This document shows, in pieces, positions 46,356-56,962 of a stretch of 64,000 nt of DNA. The translations under genes and the position numbers were made by a program. The DNA lies in NCBI GenBank assembly GCA_947449765.1, contig CANFSP010000001.1:372001-436000 (forward strand). The letters are read 5' to 3'. This DNA is from Actinomycetota bacterium (GTDB taxonomy: Bacteria > Actinomycetota > Actinomycetes > Actinomycetales > Microbacteriaceae). The notes under the pieces were generated by a model that saw nothing but the letters and a program-made list of their open reading frames with translations, did no database searches and was not told the DNA's origin. Numbering within the stretch: the first letter of the stretch is position 1; each line of letters begins with the position of its first letter.

Positions 46356-48115
46356 CCCGCGGCGAGGATATTCTCGCCGCGCTCGACGATGAGCAGCGTG
46401 AGGTTGCTGAGGCTCTGCGTGGACCGGTCCGTGTGTTGGCCGGCGCCGGCACCGGAAAAACGCGCGCCATCACGCACCGCATCGCCTATGGATGCACGAC
46501 CGGCGCGTACCTGCCAGACAAGGTCCTCGCCCTAACGTTCACGTCTCGCGCGGCAGGGGAGATGCGCACTCGCTTGCGTGAGCTCGGCGCCTCGGATGTC
46601 GCCGCCCAAACTTTCCACGCAGCGGCCCTGCGTCAGGTGGGTCATTTTTGGCCGGAGGTGACCGGTGGGCGTCCGCCGCACTTGCTCGAGGGCAAGGCGC
46701 GCATCCTCACCGATGCCGCTCGCGAGGTCGGTGTTCGACCCGACACTCCCACCCTGCGCGACATTGCGGCCGAGGTCGAGTGGCGCAAGGTAATGAATCT
46801 CTCGTTGGAGAGTTACCCGACCGTGGCCGCGCAGACGGCTCGCGTGATGCCGGGCTCGCTCACGCTCGACCAGATGGTGTCGCTGGCTACCGTGTATGAG
46901 CGACTTAAAGACGAGCGCAATCAGATCGACTTCGAGGATGTGCTGTTGCTCTGCGCCGGCATGATCGATGCCGAGGAGTCGGTCGCTGCGCAGGTGCGCG
47001 ATCGGTACCGATTTTTTGTGGTGGATGAGTATCAGGACGTCTCACCGCTTCAGCAGTACTTGCTTGATTTGTGGTTGGGTCCGCGTCGGGATTTGTGCGT
47101 GGTCGGTGACGCGAGCCAGACCATCTTTTCGTTCACGGGTGCGACGAGCAATTTTCTGCTCCAGTTTGAGTCGAATTATCCTCAGGCGCACACGATTCGA
47201 TTGGATCGCAATTACCGTTCGACTGAGCCGATAGTCCAGACGGCGAATCGCTTGATGCACGATCAGCCGGGGTCGCTCGAGTTGGTTTCGGTCGTGTCGG
47301 AGCCGAAGTCGTTCCCGGTCACGGTCCGCGAGTTCGCGTCGGATGTGCTGGAGGCTCAAGCCGTTGCCGCATCCATCGCGGAGGACATCGCTTCGGGAGT
47401 GAAGCCGGAGGACATCGCGATTTTGTTTCGGGTGAACGCGCAGTCGGCTCCACTGGAGCAGGCACTCGGCGGTCGCGGAATCGCTCACCAGGTTCACGGT
47501 GGGACCCGCTTTTATGATCGCACCGAGGTGAAGCGTGCGATTTTGGCGTTGCGCGGCGAGGCAGTCGTGGCCCGGGATGTGCCGCTTTTTCAGCGGGTGT
47601 CGGATGTGCTGCGCGAGTTGGGCTGGACGCTGGAGCCGCCCGCGACGACGGGTGCCGAGCGCGAGGCGTGGGAATCACTGAATGCTCTTGTGCAGCTCGC
47701 GGATCAAGCACCCGAGGGGCAGACTTTTCGTGCGTTCACCGACGCGCTGTTGGCTCGTCAGTCCGCGAAGCATGAACCGACGATGCACGCGGTGACGCTC
47801 ACGAACATTCACGCGGCCAAGGGTCTGGAGTGGAAGGTCGTTTATCTGGTCGGCGTCGCGGAGGGCACACTGCCGATTTCGTATGCCACAACCGATGCGG
47901 CCATCGACGAGGAGCGTCGCGTGCTGTACGTGGGCATCACGCGCGCCGCGCAAAAGTTGAGTGTGTCTTTCGCTCGTCAGGGAGGACCGCACGCAACGCC
48001 ACACGGGGCGTCGCGTTTTCTGGCAGAGCTTGGCACGCGCATCTCGGCGACGGGTGCACCTCCTCGGTCGTCCACGCGCCGAGGCGCGAATCAAGCCGCG
48101 CCCGCTGGGGGATGA
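46352..48115 (+). CDS. UvrD-like ATP-dependent DNA helicase without HRDC domain
   Basis: The 587-residue SF1A helicase occupies the UvrD2 position after nudC. Walker A GAGTGKT is at 31-37, motif II reads VVDEYQD, motif III VGDASQTIFSFTG, motif V IHAAKGLEWKVV and motif VI RRVLYVGITRAAQ. It stops soon after motif VI (SRFLAELGTRI plus about 25 residues), so the HRDC domain and cysteine cluster of mycobacterial UvrD2 are missing. The last 179 bases overlap the ThiF-like gene on the other strand. Confidence 0.88.
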   Translation: MTRGEDILAALDDEQREVAEALRGPVRVLAGAGTGKTRAITHRIAYGCTTGAYLPDKVLALTFTSRAAGEMRTRLRELGASDVAAQTFHAAALRQVGHFWPEVTGGRPPHLLEGKARILTDAAREVGVRPDTPTLRDIAAEVEWRKVMNLSLESYPTVAAQTARVMPGSLTLDQMVSLATVYERLKDERNQIDFEDVLLLCAGMIDAEESVAAQVRDRYRFFVVDEYQDVSPLQQYLLDLWLGPRRDLCVVGDASQTIFSFTGATSNFLLQFESNYPQAHTIRLDRNYRSTEPIVQTANRLMHDQPGSLELVSVVSEPKSFPVTVREFASDVLEAQAVAASIAEDIASGVKPEDIAILFRVNAQSAPLEQALGGRGIAHQVHGGTRFYDRTEVKRAILALRGEAVVARDVPLFQRVSDVLRELGWTLEPPATTGAEREAWESLNALVQLADQAPEGQTFRAFTDALLARQSAKHEPTMHAVTLTNIHAAKGLEWKVVYLVGVAEGTLPISYATTDAAIDEERRVLYVGITRAAQKLSVSFARQGGPHATPHGASRFLAELGTRISATGAPPRSSTRRGANQAAPAGG

Positions 48116-48839
48116 GCCGCGAGAGTTCATCCGGGGCAAAGCGCAGGTATGTTTCGATAGTGCGCACCACCCGGGCGGCAACTTCGAGGCAGGCGCGAAC
48201 GGTTTCTCCGGCACTGGGTTTGCCATGGAGTTGAGCGAGGATGCCCGCCCAGGAGCCATCGAGATCCGCTTGTTCGAGCATCCCGCAGATGAGACATGGC
48301 GTGTACTCGCCGACCACGACGTGACTGACTTCGGCGGTGGTGTCGCCGATGACCACAGAGAGGTGCGGAATTTCTCGACGTAACCACACGCCGGCTCTCA
48401 CCGGGGTGATGGCGTATGTGCCGGTGAGAACCACAATGTCCGGTCGCCACGCCGACGGCTGGCCACTCTTCGTGTTGTCTGCCTCCGCCACCGAGGCCGC
48501 GTTCACCGGCTTCACGTCGTAGTCTGCGCCGAGGAGGTGCGCTACCCAGTCGGCGAGAGGTCCGTGACCGTCGATGCCGATGCGCACGCGGGCCGGTGGC
48601 GGATCGGGTTCGAGTGCGGGTTCCATCACGCGCAAGAAGTTGTCGAGTGTCGCTTCGGAGATGCCCCGCATCACCGCATAGCGAGTGAGCGTGCTTCGCG
48701 GCGTGCCGGAGCGAATCGCGGCGAGGAGGTGTTCTTCGTCGGGGGTGAGCTCAGCGACAACCTCAGCGCGCGGCACCCCGATCTGCACGACGGTCGGCGA
48801 ACGCCAGACCAGCGCGAGTCTCGGATCAATTCGAACCAT
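47937..48839 (-). CDS. ThiF/E1-like protein of unknown role
   Basis: The 300-residue protein looks like the actinobacterial ThiF-like/TOMM-leader-binding-like family: an N-terminal winged-helix-type region (about 1-80), then a Rossmann-like start VRIGIDGHGPLADWVAHLL. The glycine loop is degenerate for ATP binding. Cysteines in TPCLICGM and PRCACQ could bind zinc. No peptide precursor or maturation enzyme is nearby. It follows the metalloprotease gene by 24 bases. The C-terminal part after CACQALPE is antisense to the helicase and may be fortuitous. Confidence 0.65.
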   Translation of the reverse strand: MVRIDPRLALVWRSPTVVQIGVPRAEVVAELTPDEEHLLAAIRSGTPRSTLTRYAVMRGISEATLDNFLRVMEPALEPDPPPARVRIGIDGHGPLADWVAHLLGADYDVKPVNAASVAEADNTKSGQPSAWRPDIVVLTGTYAITPVRAGVWLRREIPHLSVVIGDTTAEVSHVVVGEYTPCLICGMLEQADLDGSWAGILAQLHGKPSAGETVRACLEVAARVVRTIETYLRFAPDELSRLIPQRARLDSRLGAWTTEEVHPSPRCACQALPENATPRVALRAVLPDERKTHSTFARRA

Positions 48840-48863
48840 ACGAGCATCGTGCCCGCATTCGGT

Positions 48864-50276
48864 CTAGACGTGCGGTGGGTTATCCCCAGACGGCCCGCCG
48901 CCAGGCTCGCCATCCGATTCCGCGCCCGGCTCCTCGCCGAACTCCTTGCCATCCAGCAGGTCTTGTAGCGCGCGGTCCATCTCGTCCAGTTCGGGTGTCA
49001 CTCCAGCGGCGACACCGGCGAGTCGGGCGATGAGTGCGTCGGGGTCGTCGAGGTCGGCACCGGTCGGCATGGCATCCGGGTGCGCCCACAAACTGTCGCG
49101 CACGCTCACGCCGACGGCATCGGTGACGCGCTGCCACATGTCGCTGGCATCGCGCAGGCGACGCGGCCGCAGCTCGAGACCCACGAGTGAACCGAAGGCG
49201 CGCTCCGCGGGTCCGCCCGATGCTCGTCGGCGACGCACCGTCTCACCGATGGCGGATGCCCGCGGCAGGCGGGCCACAGCGGCTTCGGTCACCACATCCA
49301 CCCAGCCTTCAATCAGTGCGAGCTGGGTTTCGAGGCGGGCGAGTGCAGCCAGTTGGGCGTCGCTCTTGGGCGGGATGAATGTTCCCGAACTGATGGCCGC
49401 ACGCAGCTCATCCGGGTTGCTGGGGTCAAAGTTTCCGGCGACCTCTTCGAGGGCCGAGAGATCGATCGTGATGCCTCGTGCGAAGTCGGTGATCGCCGAG
49501 ATGAGGTTGAGTCGCAGCCAGCGCGCGTGCTTGAACAGGCGCGTGTGTGCCAGCTCGCGCACCGCCAGGTACAGCTGCACCTGGTCCATCGGGATTTCAA
49601 GCCCGGTGCCAAACTCATCCATGTTTTGCGGGAGGAGCGCGGCTTGGCCGTCGCTCAGTAGCGGGATGCCGACATCCCCACCCGAGACCACCTCGCAGGA
49701 GAGCTCACCGATGATTTGCCCGAGTTGCATGGAGAAGAGCGAGCCACCCACCTGACGCATCATGGCGCTGGCGTTGGCCACCATCGAGCGAATTTCTTCG
49801 GGTGCCTGTTCGGCGAGCACCTTGGCCATCGCCTCGCCGATGGAGGCGGCGACCGGCTCGGCAACCTGCACCCAGAGGGGCATAGTTTGTTCAATCCACT
49901 CGAGCCTGGTGAGTACGGCGGGTGTGCTCGTCAATTCTGAAATCTCGACGACTTCGTCGAGCCACATACTGCCGACGTGAAAGGCCTGGTCGACCTCGGC
50001 CCGCGTGATCGCAGACACCGGGATGACGGTTGAGAGGGCCCGAGATTTGGCTTGTTCCATGGCGGCCGCGGCATTAACCGCTTCGTCCGAGGTGTTCGCG
50101 CTGTGCCGCATGGCGGCTTGCATCTGGCTCATCAGCGCCGAAACGGACGCGGCGTCGGTGGGCAATCCGGCGGCACCGGCGAGCTTGGCGGGATCTATCT
50201 CGCCTTTTCCGTCAAGAAAATCTCGAAGCATGTCGCGAAACTCTTCTTCGGGAGTCTTCTCGTTTTCGTCACTCAC
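48864..50276 (-). CDS. Zincin-like metalloprotease/putative hydrolase (COG5282-like)
   Basis: The 470-residue protein resembles the actinobacterial zinc-dependent metalloprotease-like family. The expected HExxH helix reads AVRELAHTRLFKHARWL: E and the second H are kept, while the first H is R. I recall this change in other members, so it may be normal for this branch. The frame opens at 50558, but GTG 50276, seven bases from TAAAGT, avoids overlap with the PDZ gene and starts VSDENEKTPEEEFRDML. The C-terminus is Gly/Pro-rich. Function unproven. Confidence 0.7.
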   Translation of the reverse strand: MSDENEKTPEEEFRDMLRDFLDGKGEIDPAKLAGAAGLPTDAASVSALMSQMQAAMRHSANTSDEAVNAAAAMEQAKSRALSTVIPVSAITRAEVDQAFHVGSMWLDEVVEISELTSTPAVLTRLEWIEQTMPLWVQVAEPVAASIGEAMAKVLAEQAPEEIRSMVANASAMMRQVGGSLFSMQLGQIIGELSCEVVSGGDVGIPLLSDGQAALLPQNMDEFGTGLEIPMDQVQLYLAVRELAHTRLFKHARWLRLNLISAITDFARGITIDLSALEEVAGNFDPSNPDELRAAISSGTFIPPKSDAQLAALARLETQLALIEGWVDVVTEAAVARLPRASAIGETVRRRRASGGPAERAFGSLVGLELRPRRLRDASDMWQRVTDAVGVSVRDSLWAHPDAMPTGADLDDPDALIARLAGVAAGVTPELDEMDRALQDLLDGKEFGEEPGAESDGEPGGGPSGDNPPHV

Positions 50277-50283
50277 CCAACCA

Positions 50284-50293
50284 ACTTTAGGCT
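50284..50293. promoter_or_regulatory. Overlapping divergent -10 boxes
   Basis: ACTTTAGGCT holds TAAAGT on the minus strand (50284-50289, seven bases before GTG 50276) and TAGGCT on the plus strand (50288-50293, for the PDZ protease gene). They share the two bases 50288-50289. Confidence 0.5.
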
Positions 50294-50379
50294 GGATGTG
50301 CGACAGTTGCCTCACGAATACCTGTCTTGTTCGCTCCGGGCGTTTAAGCCCAACCCCCGTGTGTTGCTGAAAGGCCCGA

Positions 50380-51486
50380 ATGTCTTCCACCCGTTCCCGA
50401 CGTGGCACTATTTTTCTCGGTATTGCTGCCGTCCTCGCTTTTGGCATTGGTCTCGCGCCCATGCCGTATGCCATCGAGTCGCCGGGACCCACGTTCAACA
50501 CGCTCGGCACTTCCACGGTGACAGACGCAGACGGCAAGAAATCGGATGTTCCGCTCATCTCAGTCAGCGGCGCTCCGAGCTATGCCACGACGGGGTCGCT
50601 CGATTTGTTGACGGTGAATCTCGCCGGAAACCCCGCGAATCGTCCAAGCGTCTTCGAGGTGCTCACCGCCTGGTTCAACCCCGATCGTGCGGTGATTCCG
50701 ATGGATGTGATCTTCCCGCCCAACATCTCGCAGGCCGACGTCGATAAAGAGAATCAGGCCGCCATGGTTGATTCGCAAAACGAGGCGATTGCCGCGGCAT
50801 TTACACACCTTGGCTATGACGTGAGTCACGTCACGGTAGATAAAGTTCTCGACGGCTCACCGGCGACGGGCATTCTTGAGGTCGGCGACGTGGTGCAGTC
50901 CATCAATGGAACTCCCGTAGCGACCATCGGGCAGTTGCGCAGCGCCGTTGCTGACAACGGGACCGAGAAGCCGGCCACGCTCGTCGTCACCCGCGCAGGC
51001 GCATCCGTCAGCGTTCAGGTCACGCCGGTGCTGGCGAGTCTCGACGGTCAAACCCAGGTTCCCGTCATCAAAATCATTGGGGCGGCGACGTATGACTTTC
51101 CGTTCTCGGTGACGATCAAGCTGGACGATGTCGGCGGTCCCAGTGCCGGCATGATGTTTGCGTTGGGTGTGCTTGACAAGATCACTCCGGATGACCTGAC
51201 GGGCGGGCGACACATCGCCGGCTCGGGCACGATTGATGCCGCGGGTGTCGTCGGCCCGATCGGGGGCATCTCGAAGAAGATGATTGGCGCGCGCAACGCA
51301 GGTGCCGAGTACATGTTCGTCGAAAAGTCGAATTGCTCCGAGGCGGTCGGTCACGTGCCCGACGGGTTACGGGTCTTTTCGGTGAGCACACTCGACGATG
51401 CGATCGCGGCGCTGAAGGTGATTGCCGAGCCGGACTCGAGCACGACTCGGGCGGCTGAGCTCGATGCACTCCCTACCTGTCGATGA
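50380..51486 (+). CDS. PDZ domain/Lon-like serine protease (YlbL type)
   Basis: This 368-residue secreted or membrane-anchored protease has an N-terminal span (about 9-27), a PDZ domain (about 155-225) and a C-terminal Lon-type catalytic domain. The catalytic dyad is S255 (GGPSAGMMFALG) and K300 (GGISKKMIGARNAG). Substrates unknown. It starts at ATG with GAAAGG upstream and a leader of about 80 bases. UPF0182 follows about 60 bases later, and the divergent zincin-like gene is a conserved neighbour (from memory). Confidence 0.87.
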   Translation: MSSTRSRRGTIFLGIAAVLAFGIGLAPMPYAIESPGPTFNTLGTSTVTDADGKKSDVPLISVSGAPSYATTGSLDLLTVNLAGNPANRPSVFEVLTAWFNPDRAVIPMDVIFPPNISQADVDKENQAAMVDSQNEAIAAAFTHLGYDVSHVTVDKVLDGSPATGILEVGDVVQSINGTPVATIGQLRSAVADNGTEKPATLVVTRAGASVSVQVTPVLASLDGQTQVPVIKIIGAATYDFPFSVTIKLDDVGGPSAGMMFALGVLDKITPDDLTGGRHIAGSGTIDAAGVVGPIGGISKKMIGARNAGAEYMFVEKSNCSEAVGHVPDGLRVFSVSTLDDAIAALKVIAEPDSSTTRAAELDALPTCR

Positions 51487-51535
51487 CGGGGTCGATGCGC
51501 ATCCCGCGCCACACCTCCCGTTCAGCCTCACAACC

Positions 51536-51541
51536 TAGGAT
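51536..51541 (+). promoter_or_regulatory. -10 box, leaderless promoter of UPF0182 gene
   Basis: TAGGAT, six bases, then ATG 51548. Confidence 0.6.
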
Positions 51542-51547
51542 GACTTC

Positions 51548-54424
51548 ATGACCACTGCAGCTCAAAAACGTCGTCGTCGCAACATTGCCGTCTTTTCGGT
51601 CATTGCCGCACTGGTGGTGGTGTTCATTGTCGGCAGCACCCTCATGGGGCTGCTCGCCGACACGATGTGGTACACCCAGGTCGGCTTCATCGACGTGCTC
51701 TACACCCAGTGGAGCGCAACGGCCGGGTTCTTTGTGCTGGGGTTTGTCATCATGGCAGGTTCGGTCTGGTCGGGCATGTTCGTGGCCTACCGCATCCGTC
51801 CGGTTTACACCCGACTCAATGCACAAATGGATAGGTATGCGCAGGCCATCGAACCGCTGCGCAAAGTCATCACGATTGTTGTGCCGGTCTTATTTGGTCT
51901 GTTCGCCGGCGTGACGGTGATGTCGAATTGGCCGAAGGTGTTGCTGTGGATCAACGGTTCGCCAACGGGCACGGTCGATCCGCAGTTCAACAAAGACCTC
52001 TCGTTCTACTTCTTTGACTTGCCGTTCTGGCAGTTCGCACTGGCGTTCCTCTCGGCCACGCTGATCCTCACGCTGATTGTCTCGATCCTCACGCACCTGG
52101 TCTACGGATCCATTAGTTTTGCGCCGCGCGAGATTCGCGTGGCTAAGGGTGCCCGCATCCACCTCGCGATCTTGGCCGCCATCTACTTGGCGCTTCAGGC
52201 AGTGAGCCTGTATTTCGATCAGTTCGCCACGCTCAATGACCCCTCGGGCTTGATCACCGGCGCGAGCTACACGACGGTGCACGCAAACATTCCAGCCCTG
52301 CAGATCATGTCGGGTGCCGCCGCGGTGGTTGCCGTTCTGTTTCTCATCACCGTGTTCTCGGGTCGGTGGCGTTTCCCGCTTGCGGGCCTAGCACTGCTGT
52401 TGGTGACGGGTCTGGTCATCGCCGTCGGTTACCCGTGGGTGATGCAGAAGTTCATCGTTGATCCGAGTGAGCGTTCGCTGGAGCAGCCGTACATTGAGCG
52501 CAACATCGATTTCACGCGCCAAGCGTATGGGGTGAAAGACATCGAGTCGGTGCCCTATTCGGCGACGACGACTGCGCAGCCGGGCGCTCTTCGCGAGGAT
52601 GCGGCGACTACCGCGAATATTCGTATCATCGACCCGAACCTGGTGGGTGCATCCTTTTCTCAGTTGGAGCAGTTCAAGCAGTACTACGCATTCAGGCCTG
52701 ACCTCGACGTCGACCGGTACAACATCGGCGGGGTCTCACAAGACACGGTCGTTGCCGTTCGCGAGTTGAACCAGGGTGGCATCGCCGCGGATTCTTGGTA
52801 CAACAACACACTGGTGTACACGCACGGGTACGGACTGGTTGCGGCATACGGCACGCAGCGCACGAGTGAGGGTCAGCCGGTGTTCCTGCAGGCGGGAATC
52901 CCGTCAACGGGCAAGCTCGGTGATTTTGAGTCCCGTGTGTACTTCGGTGAGGCGTCGCCCACGTACTCGATCGTCGGTGGTGCCGGAGTCGCGGCCGGCG
53001 GTAAGGATGTCGAGCTCGACTACCCATCGCAGAACGATGAGAGTCAGACGTACACGACCTATCAGGGCAATGGCGGACCGGTTCTGGGCGATTTCTGGAC
53101 GCGACTGGTTTACGCAGCCAAGTTCGGTAACGAGCAGATTTTGTTGTCGGATGCGGTGTCGCAGGATTCGCAAATTCTCTACGACCGCGACCCACGCACG
53201 CGCGTGCAGAAGGTAGCGCCGTATCTCACGCTCGATTCGGATCCGTATCCGAGTGTGGTCGACGGCCACATCGTGTGGGTGGTGGATGGCTACACCTCGA
53301 GTGACCAGTATCCGTATTCGCGCTTGGAGAGTTTGTCGAACGTCATCGCGGATGTGCCGAACTCGTCCAACACATTTGCTCGTGACGACATCAACTACAT
53401 CCGTAACTCGGTGAAAGCCACGGTTGACGCCTACTCGGGCGAGGTAACGCTGTACGCGTGGGATGCGAGTGACCCGATTTTGAAGGCATGGCAGAAGGTG
53501 TATCCGAACACGGTGAAGCCGGTGTCGGAAATGTCTGCCGAGTTGATGAGTCACGTGCGATACCCGACGGACTTGTTCAAGGCACAGCGGGCGATTCTGG
53601 GCTCGTACCACGTGACGGATGCGGGTTCGTTCTACTCGCAGGATGACTCGTGGGTGACGCCGAATGACCCGACCGCGGCGTCGGGTACCTCGGTGTATCA
53701 GCAGCCGTACTACTTGACGATGAAGGTGCCCGGGCAGGAAGTGCCGAGCTTCTCGCTCTACTCGACGTACATTCCGAACGCGAGCGGCACCAACAGTCGC
53801 AACGTGTTGACCGGATACCTGGTGGTCGATTCGGATGCGGGTGCCACCGCGGGAACAATCGCGCCCACTTACGGCAAGTTACGCATGCTGACCCTACCCA
53901 AGGATGTCACGGTGCCGGGCCCAGGTCAGGTGCAGAACAATTTCAATGCCGACCCGGTGGTCTCGAAAGAGCTCAACCTGTTGAGTCAGGGATCGACCGA
54001 TGTGTTGAAAGGTAACCTGCTCACTCTGCCCGTGGGTGGGGGCTTGCTCTATGTGCAGCCGGTCTATGTGAAGTCGACCGGAAACACGAGCTATCCGTTG
54101 CTGAAAAAGATTTTGGTGGCGTTCGGAGACCGCATCGCCTTCGAATCGGATCTGCAGACCGCGCTCGACGTGCTGTTCGACGGCAACTCCGGAGTCGACG
54201 ACCCGACCAACAACACGCCGACCCCGGCGCCCACGCCGTCGCCCGACAACGGTGGTGGCTCCGGCTCCGCGTCGAATCCGGCGCTGAAGCAGGCGTTGGC
54301 GGATGCGTCCGCGGCGTTGAAGGCGCGTGAGGATGCTCGCATCGCCGGTGACTGGGCTGCGTTCGGTGTTGCGGACAAGCAGTTGACGGATGCGCTGGCT
54401 CGGGCCATCGCGGCCAGCAACTAG
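51548..54424 (+). CDS. UPF0182 family large membrane protein
   Basis: The 958-residue protein has about seven spans within the first 330 residues and then a large extracellular domain. Family segments include DTMWYTQVGF, RNIDFTRQAYG and LDYPSQNDESQTY. A Pro/Thr-rich linker and an Ala-rich helical tail close the protein (ASAALKAREDARIAGDW). The function of UPF0182 is not known. The gene follows the PDZ protease but has its own leaderless-type promoter. A repeat cluster begins 11 bases after the stop. Confidence 0.9.
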   Translation: MTTAAQKRRRRNIAVFSVIAALVVVFIVGSTLMGLLADTMWYTQVGFIDVLYTQWSATAGFFVLGFVIMAGSVWSGMFVAYRIRPVYTRLNAQMDRYAQAIEPLRKVITIVVPVLFGLFAGVTVMSNWPKVLLWINGSPTGTVDPQFNKDLSFYFFDLPFWQFALAFLSATLILTLIVSILTHLVYGSISFAPREIRVAKGARIHLAILAAIYLALQAVSLYFDQFATLNDPSGLITGASYTTVHANIPALQIMSGAAAVVAVLFLITVFSGRWRFPLAGLALLLVTGLVIAVGYPWVMQKFIVDPSERSLEQPYIERNIDFTRQAYGVKDIESVPYSATTTAQPGALREDAATTANIRIIDPNLVGASFSQLEQFKQYYAFRPDLDVDRYNIGGVSQDTVVAVRELNQGGIAADSWYNNTLVYTHGYGLVAAYGTQRTSEGQPVFLQAGIPSTGKLGDFESRVYFGEASPTYSIVGGAGVAAGGKDVELDYPSQNDESQTYTTYQGNGGPVLGDFWTRLVYAAKFGNEQILLSDAVSQDSQILYDRDPRTRVQKVAPYLTLDSDPYPSVVDGHIVWVVDGYTSSDQYPYSRLESLSNVIADVPNSSNTFARDDINYIRNSVKATVDAYSGEVTLYAWDASDPILKAWQKVYPNTVKPVSEMSAELMSHVRYPTDLFKAQRAILGSYHVTDAGSFYSQDDSWVTPNDPTAASGTSVYQQPYYLTMKVPGQEVPSFSLYSTYIPNASGTNSRNVLTGYLVVDSDAGATAGTIAPTYGKLRMLTLPKDVTVPGPGQVQNNFNADPVVSKELNLLSQGSTDVLKGNLLTLPVGGGLLYVQPVYVKSTGNTSYPLLKKILVAFGDRIAFESDLQTALDVLFDGNSGVDDPTNNTPTPAPTPSPDNGGGSGSASNPALKQALADASAALKAREDARIAGDWAAFGVADKQLTDALARAIAASN

Positions 54425-54434
54425 AAAGCAATTC

Positions 54435-54836
54435 GCTGGTCGAGACCCTTCCGTCGGTCGAGCCTGTCGAGACCATCGTCGGTCGAGCCTGTCGAGACCC
54501 CCTTCGTTGGTCGAGCCTGTCGAGACCCCCTGACCATTCACGGGCCATTTCCTGCCACATCCGCCCGCGGGGCCCCGCGGCTTCGCCGCTTCCCCGACGC
54601 CCGGCCACGCCCGATGCGGCAGGCAAGGCCCGCGATCGTTCTGGTCTCGACGGGCTCGACCGGCGTTGCTCCTGCTCGACCGGCGGTGCTCGGGCTCGAC
54701 CGTCGGTGCTCGTGCTCGACCGTCGGTGCTCGTGCTCGGCCTTGGTCTCGACGAGCTCGACCGGCGTTGTTCGGGCTCGGCCTTGGTCTCGACAGGCTCG
54801 ACCGTCGGTGCACAGGCTAGACCGGCGGTGGTCGAG
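54435..54836. repeat. Palindromic repeat cluster around a hairpin element
   Basis: This intergenic block holds no convincing gene. Left part: GGTCGAGCCTGTCGAGACC at 54456, 54481 and 54509, plus a shortened copy at 54438. Centre (54541-54632): arms CGGGCC, CCTGCC and CATC facing GATG, GGCAGG and GGCCCG, enclosing the perfect palindrome CCGCGGGGCCCCGCGG (54565-54580) and the hairpin GCGGC-TTC-GCCGC. Right part: inverted copies GGTCTCGAC(G/A)(G/A)GCTCGACC at 54643, 54744 and 54785, set in nine units starting GCTCG/GCTAG every 20-21 bases (54654 to 54816). Confidence 0.85.
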
Positions 54837-54871
54837 GGCACCACAAACCTCTGGTAATCTTGAAGAACCGA

Positions 54872-54945
54872 CGCGGGGTGGAGCAGCTCGGTAGCTCGCT
54901 GGGCTCATAACCCAGAGGTCGTAGGTTCAAATCCTGCCCCCGCAA
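54872..54945 (+). tRNA. Initiator tRNA-fMet (CAT)
   Basis: The cloverleaf is clear: acceptor CGCGGGG/CCCCGCA, D arm GAGCAGCTCGGTAGCTC, anticodon stem CTGGG-CTCATAA-CCCAG, and T arm GTAGG-TTCAAAT-CCTGC. The first base pair is C1·A72, a mark of bacterial initiator tRNA, and three G-C pairs close the anticodon stem. CCA is not encoded. A terminator hairpin follows at once. Confidence 0.95.
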
Positions 54946-54947
54946 CA

Positions 54948-54985
54948 AAAGACGTAAGGCCCTCGAAAGAGGGTCTTACGTCTTT
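54948..54985 (+). terminator. Terminator after tRNA-fMet
   Basis: A 17-bp stem (one G-T pair) with a GAAA tetraloop, three bases after the tRNA end. The right arm ends in TCTTT. The remaining sequence to 55212 shows no gene. Confidence 0.85.
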
Positions 54986-55212
54986 AAGGCCGCCAGCGAT
55001 TGACCGCGACCAACTCCGCACATCGGCAACATCTGTGCCGGGGGCGTCGCACGCTATGCGTGTACCACGCGTGACCCCCATCCGGTCGGCTAGCTGGGCA
55101 TTGCCTCCACAAGGGGATCTCGGAGACCCGAAAAACAGCGGGCACTCAAAATAGACAGTTAGTCTAATCGCGCCGAGACTGGCTCGGTATCGATCTATGA
55201 AAGAGAACATCC

Positions 55213-56874
<1,662 letters not shown>

Positions 56875-56905
56875 ATAGATACGCCCTAAGCGTTAGCGCA
56901 ACGAA

Positions 56906-56946
56906 AATGTCGTCGGGGGTGGCTGTGAGCCACCCCCGACGACATT
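56906..56946. terminator. Bidirectional terminator between chitinase and surface-protein genes
   Basis: A perfect 19-bp stem (AATGTCGTCGGGGGTGGCT and complement) with a three-base GTG loop, placed between two convergent genes. Confidence 0.85.
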
Positions 56947-56962
56947 AAGTACCGCGCGTTGC

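Noticed and set aside
54654-54836. Regularly spaced repeats that could suggest a CRISPR array
   Set aside because: Units are 20-21 bases and nearly contiguous, with no distinct spacers and no cas genes nearby. It is a direct repeat array.
54538-54908. Short reading frames on both strands in the repeat cluster
   Set aside because: They arise from repetitive Arg/Ser/Thr-type codons in the repeats, with no ribosome sites or recognisable proteins.
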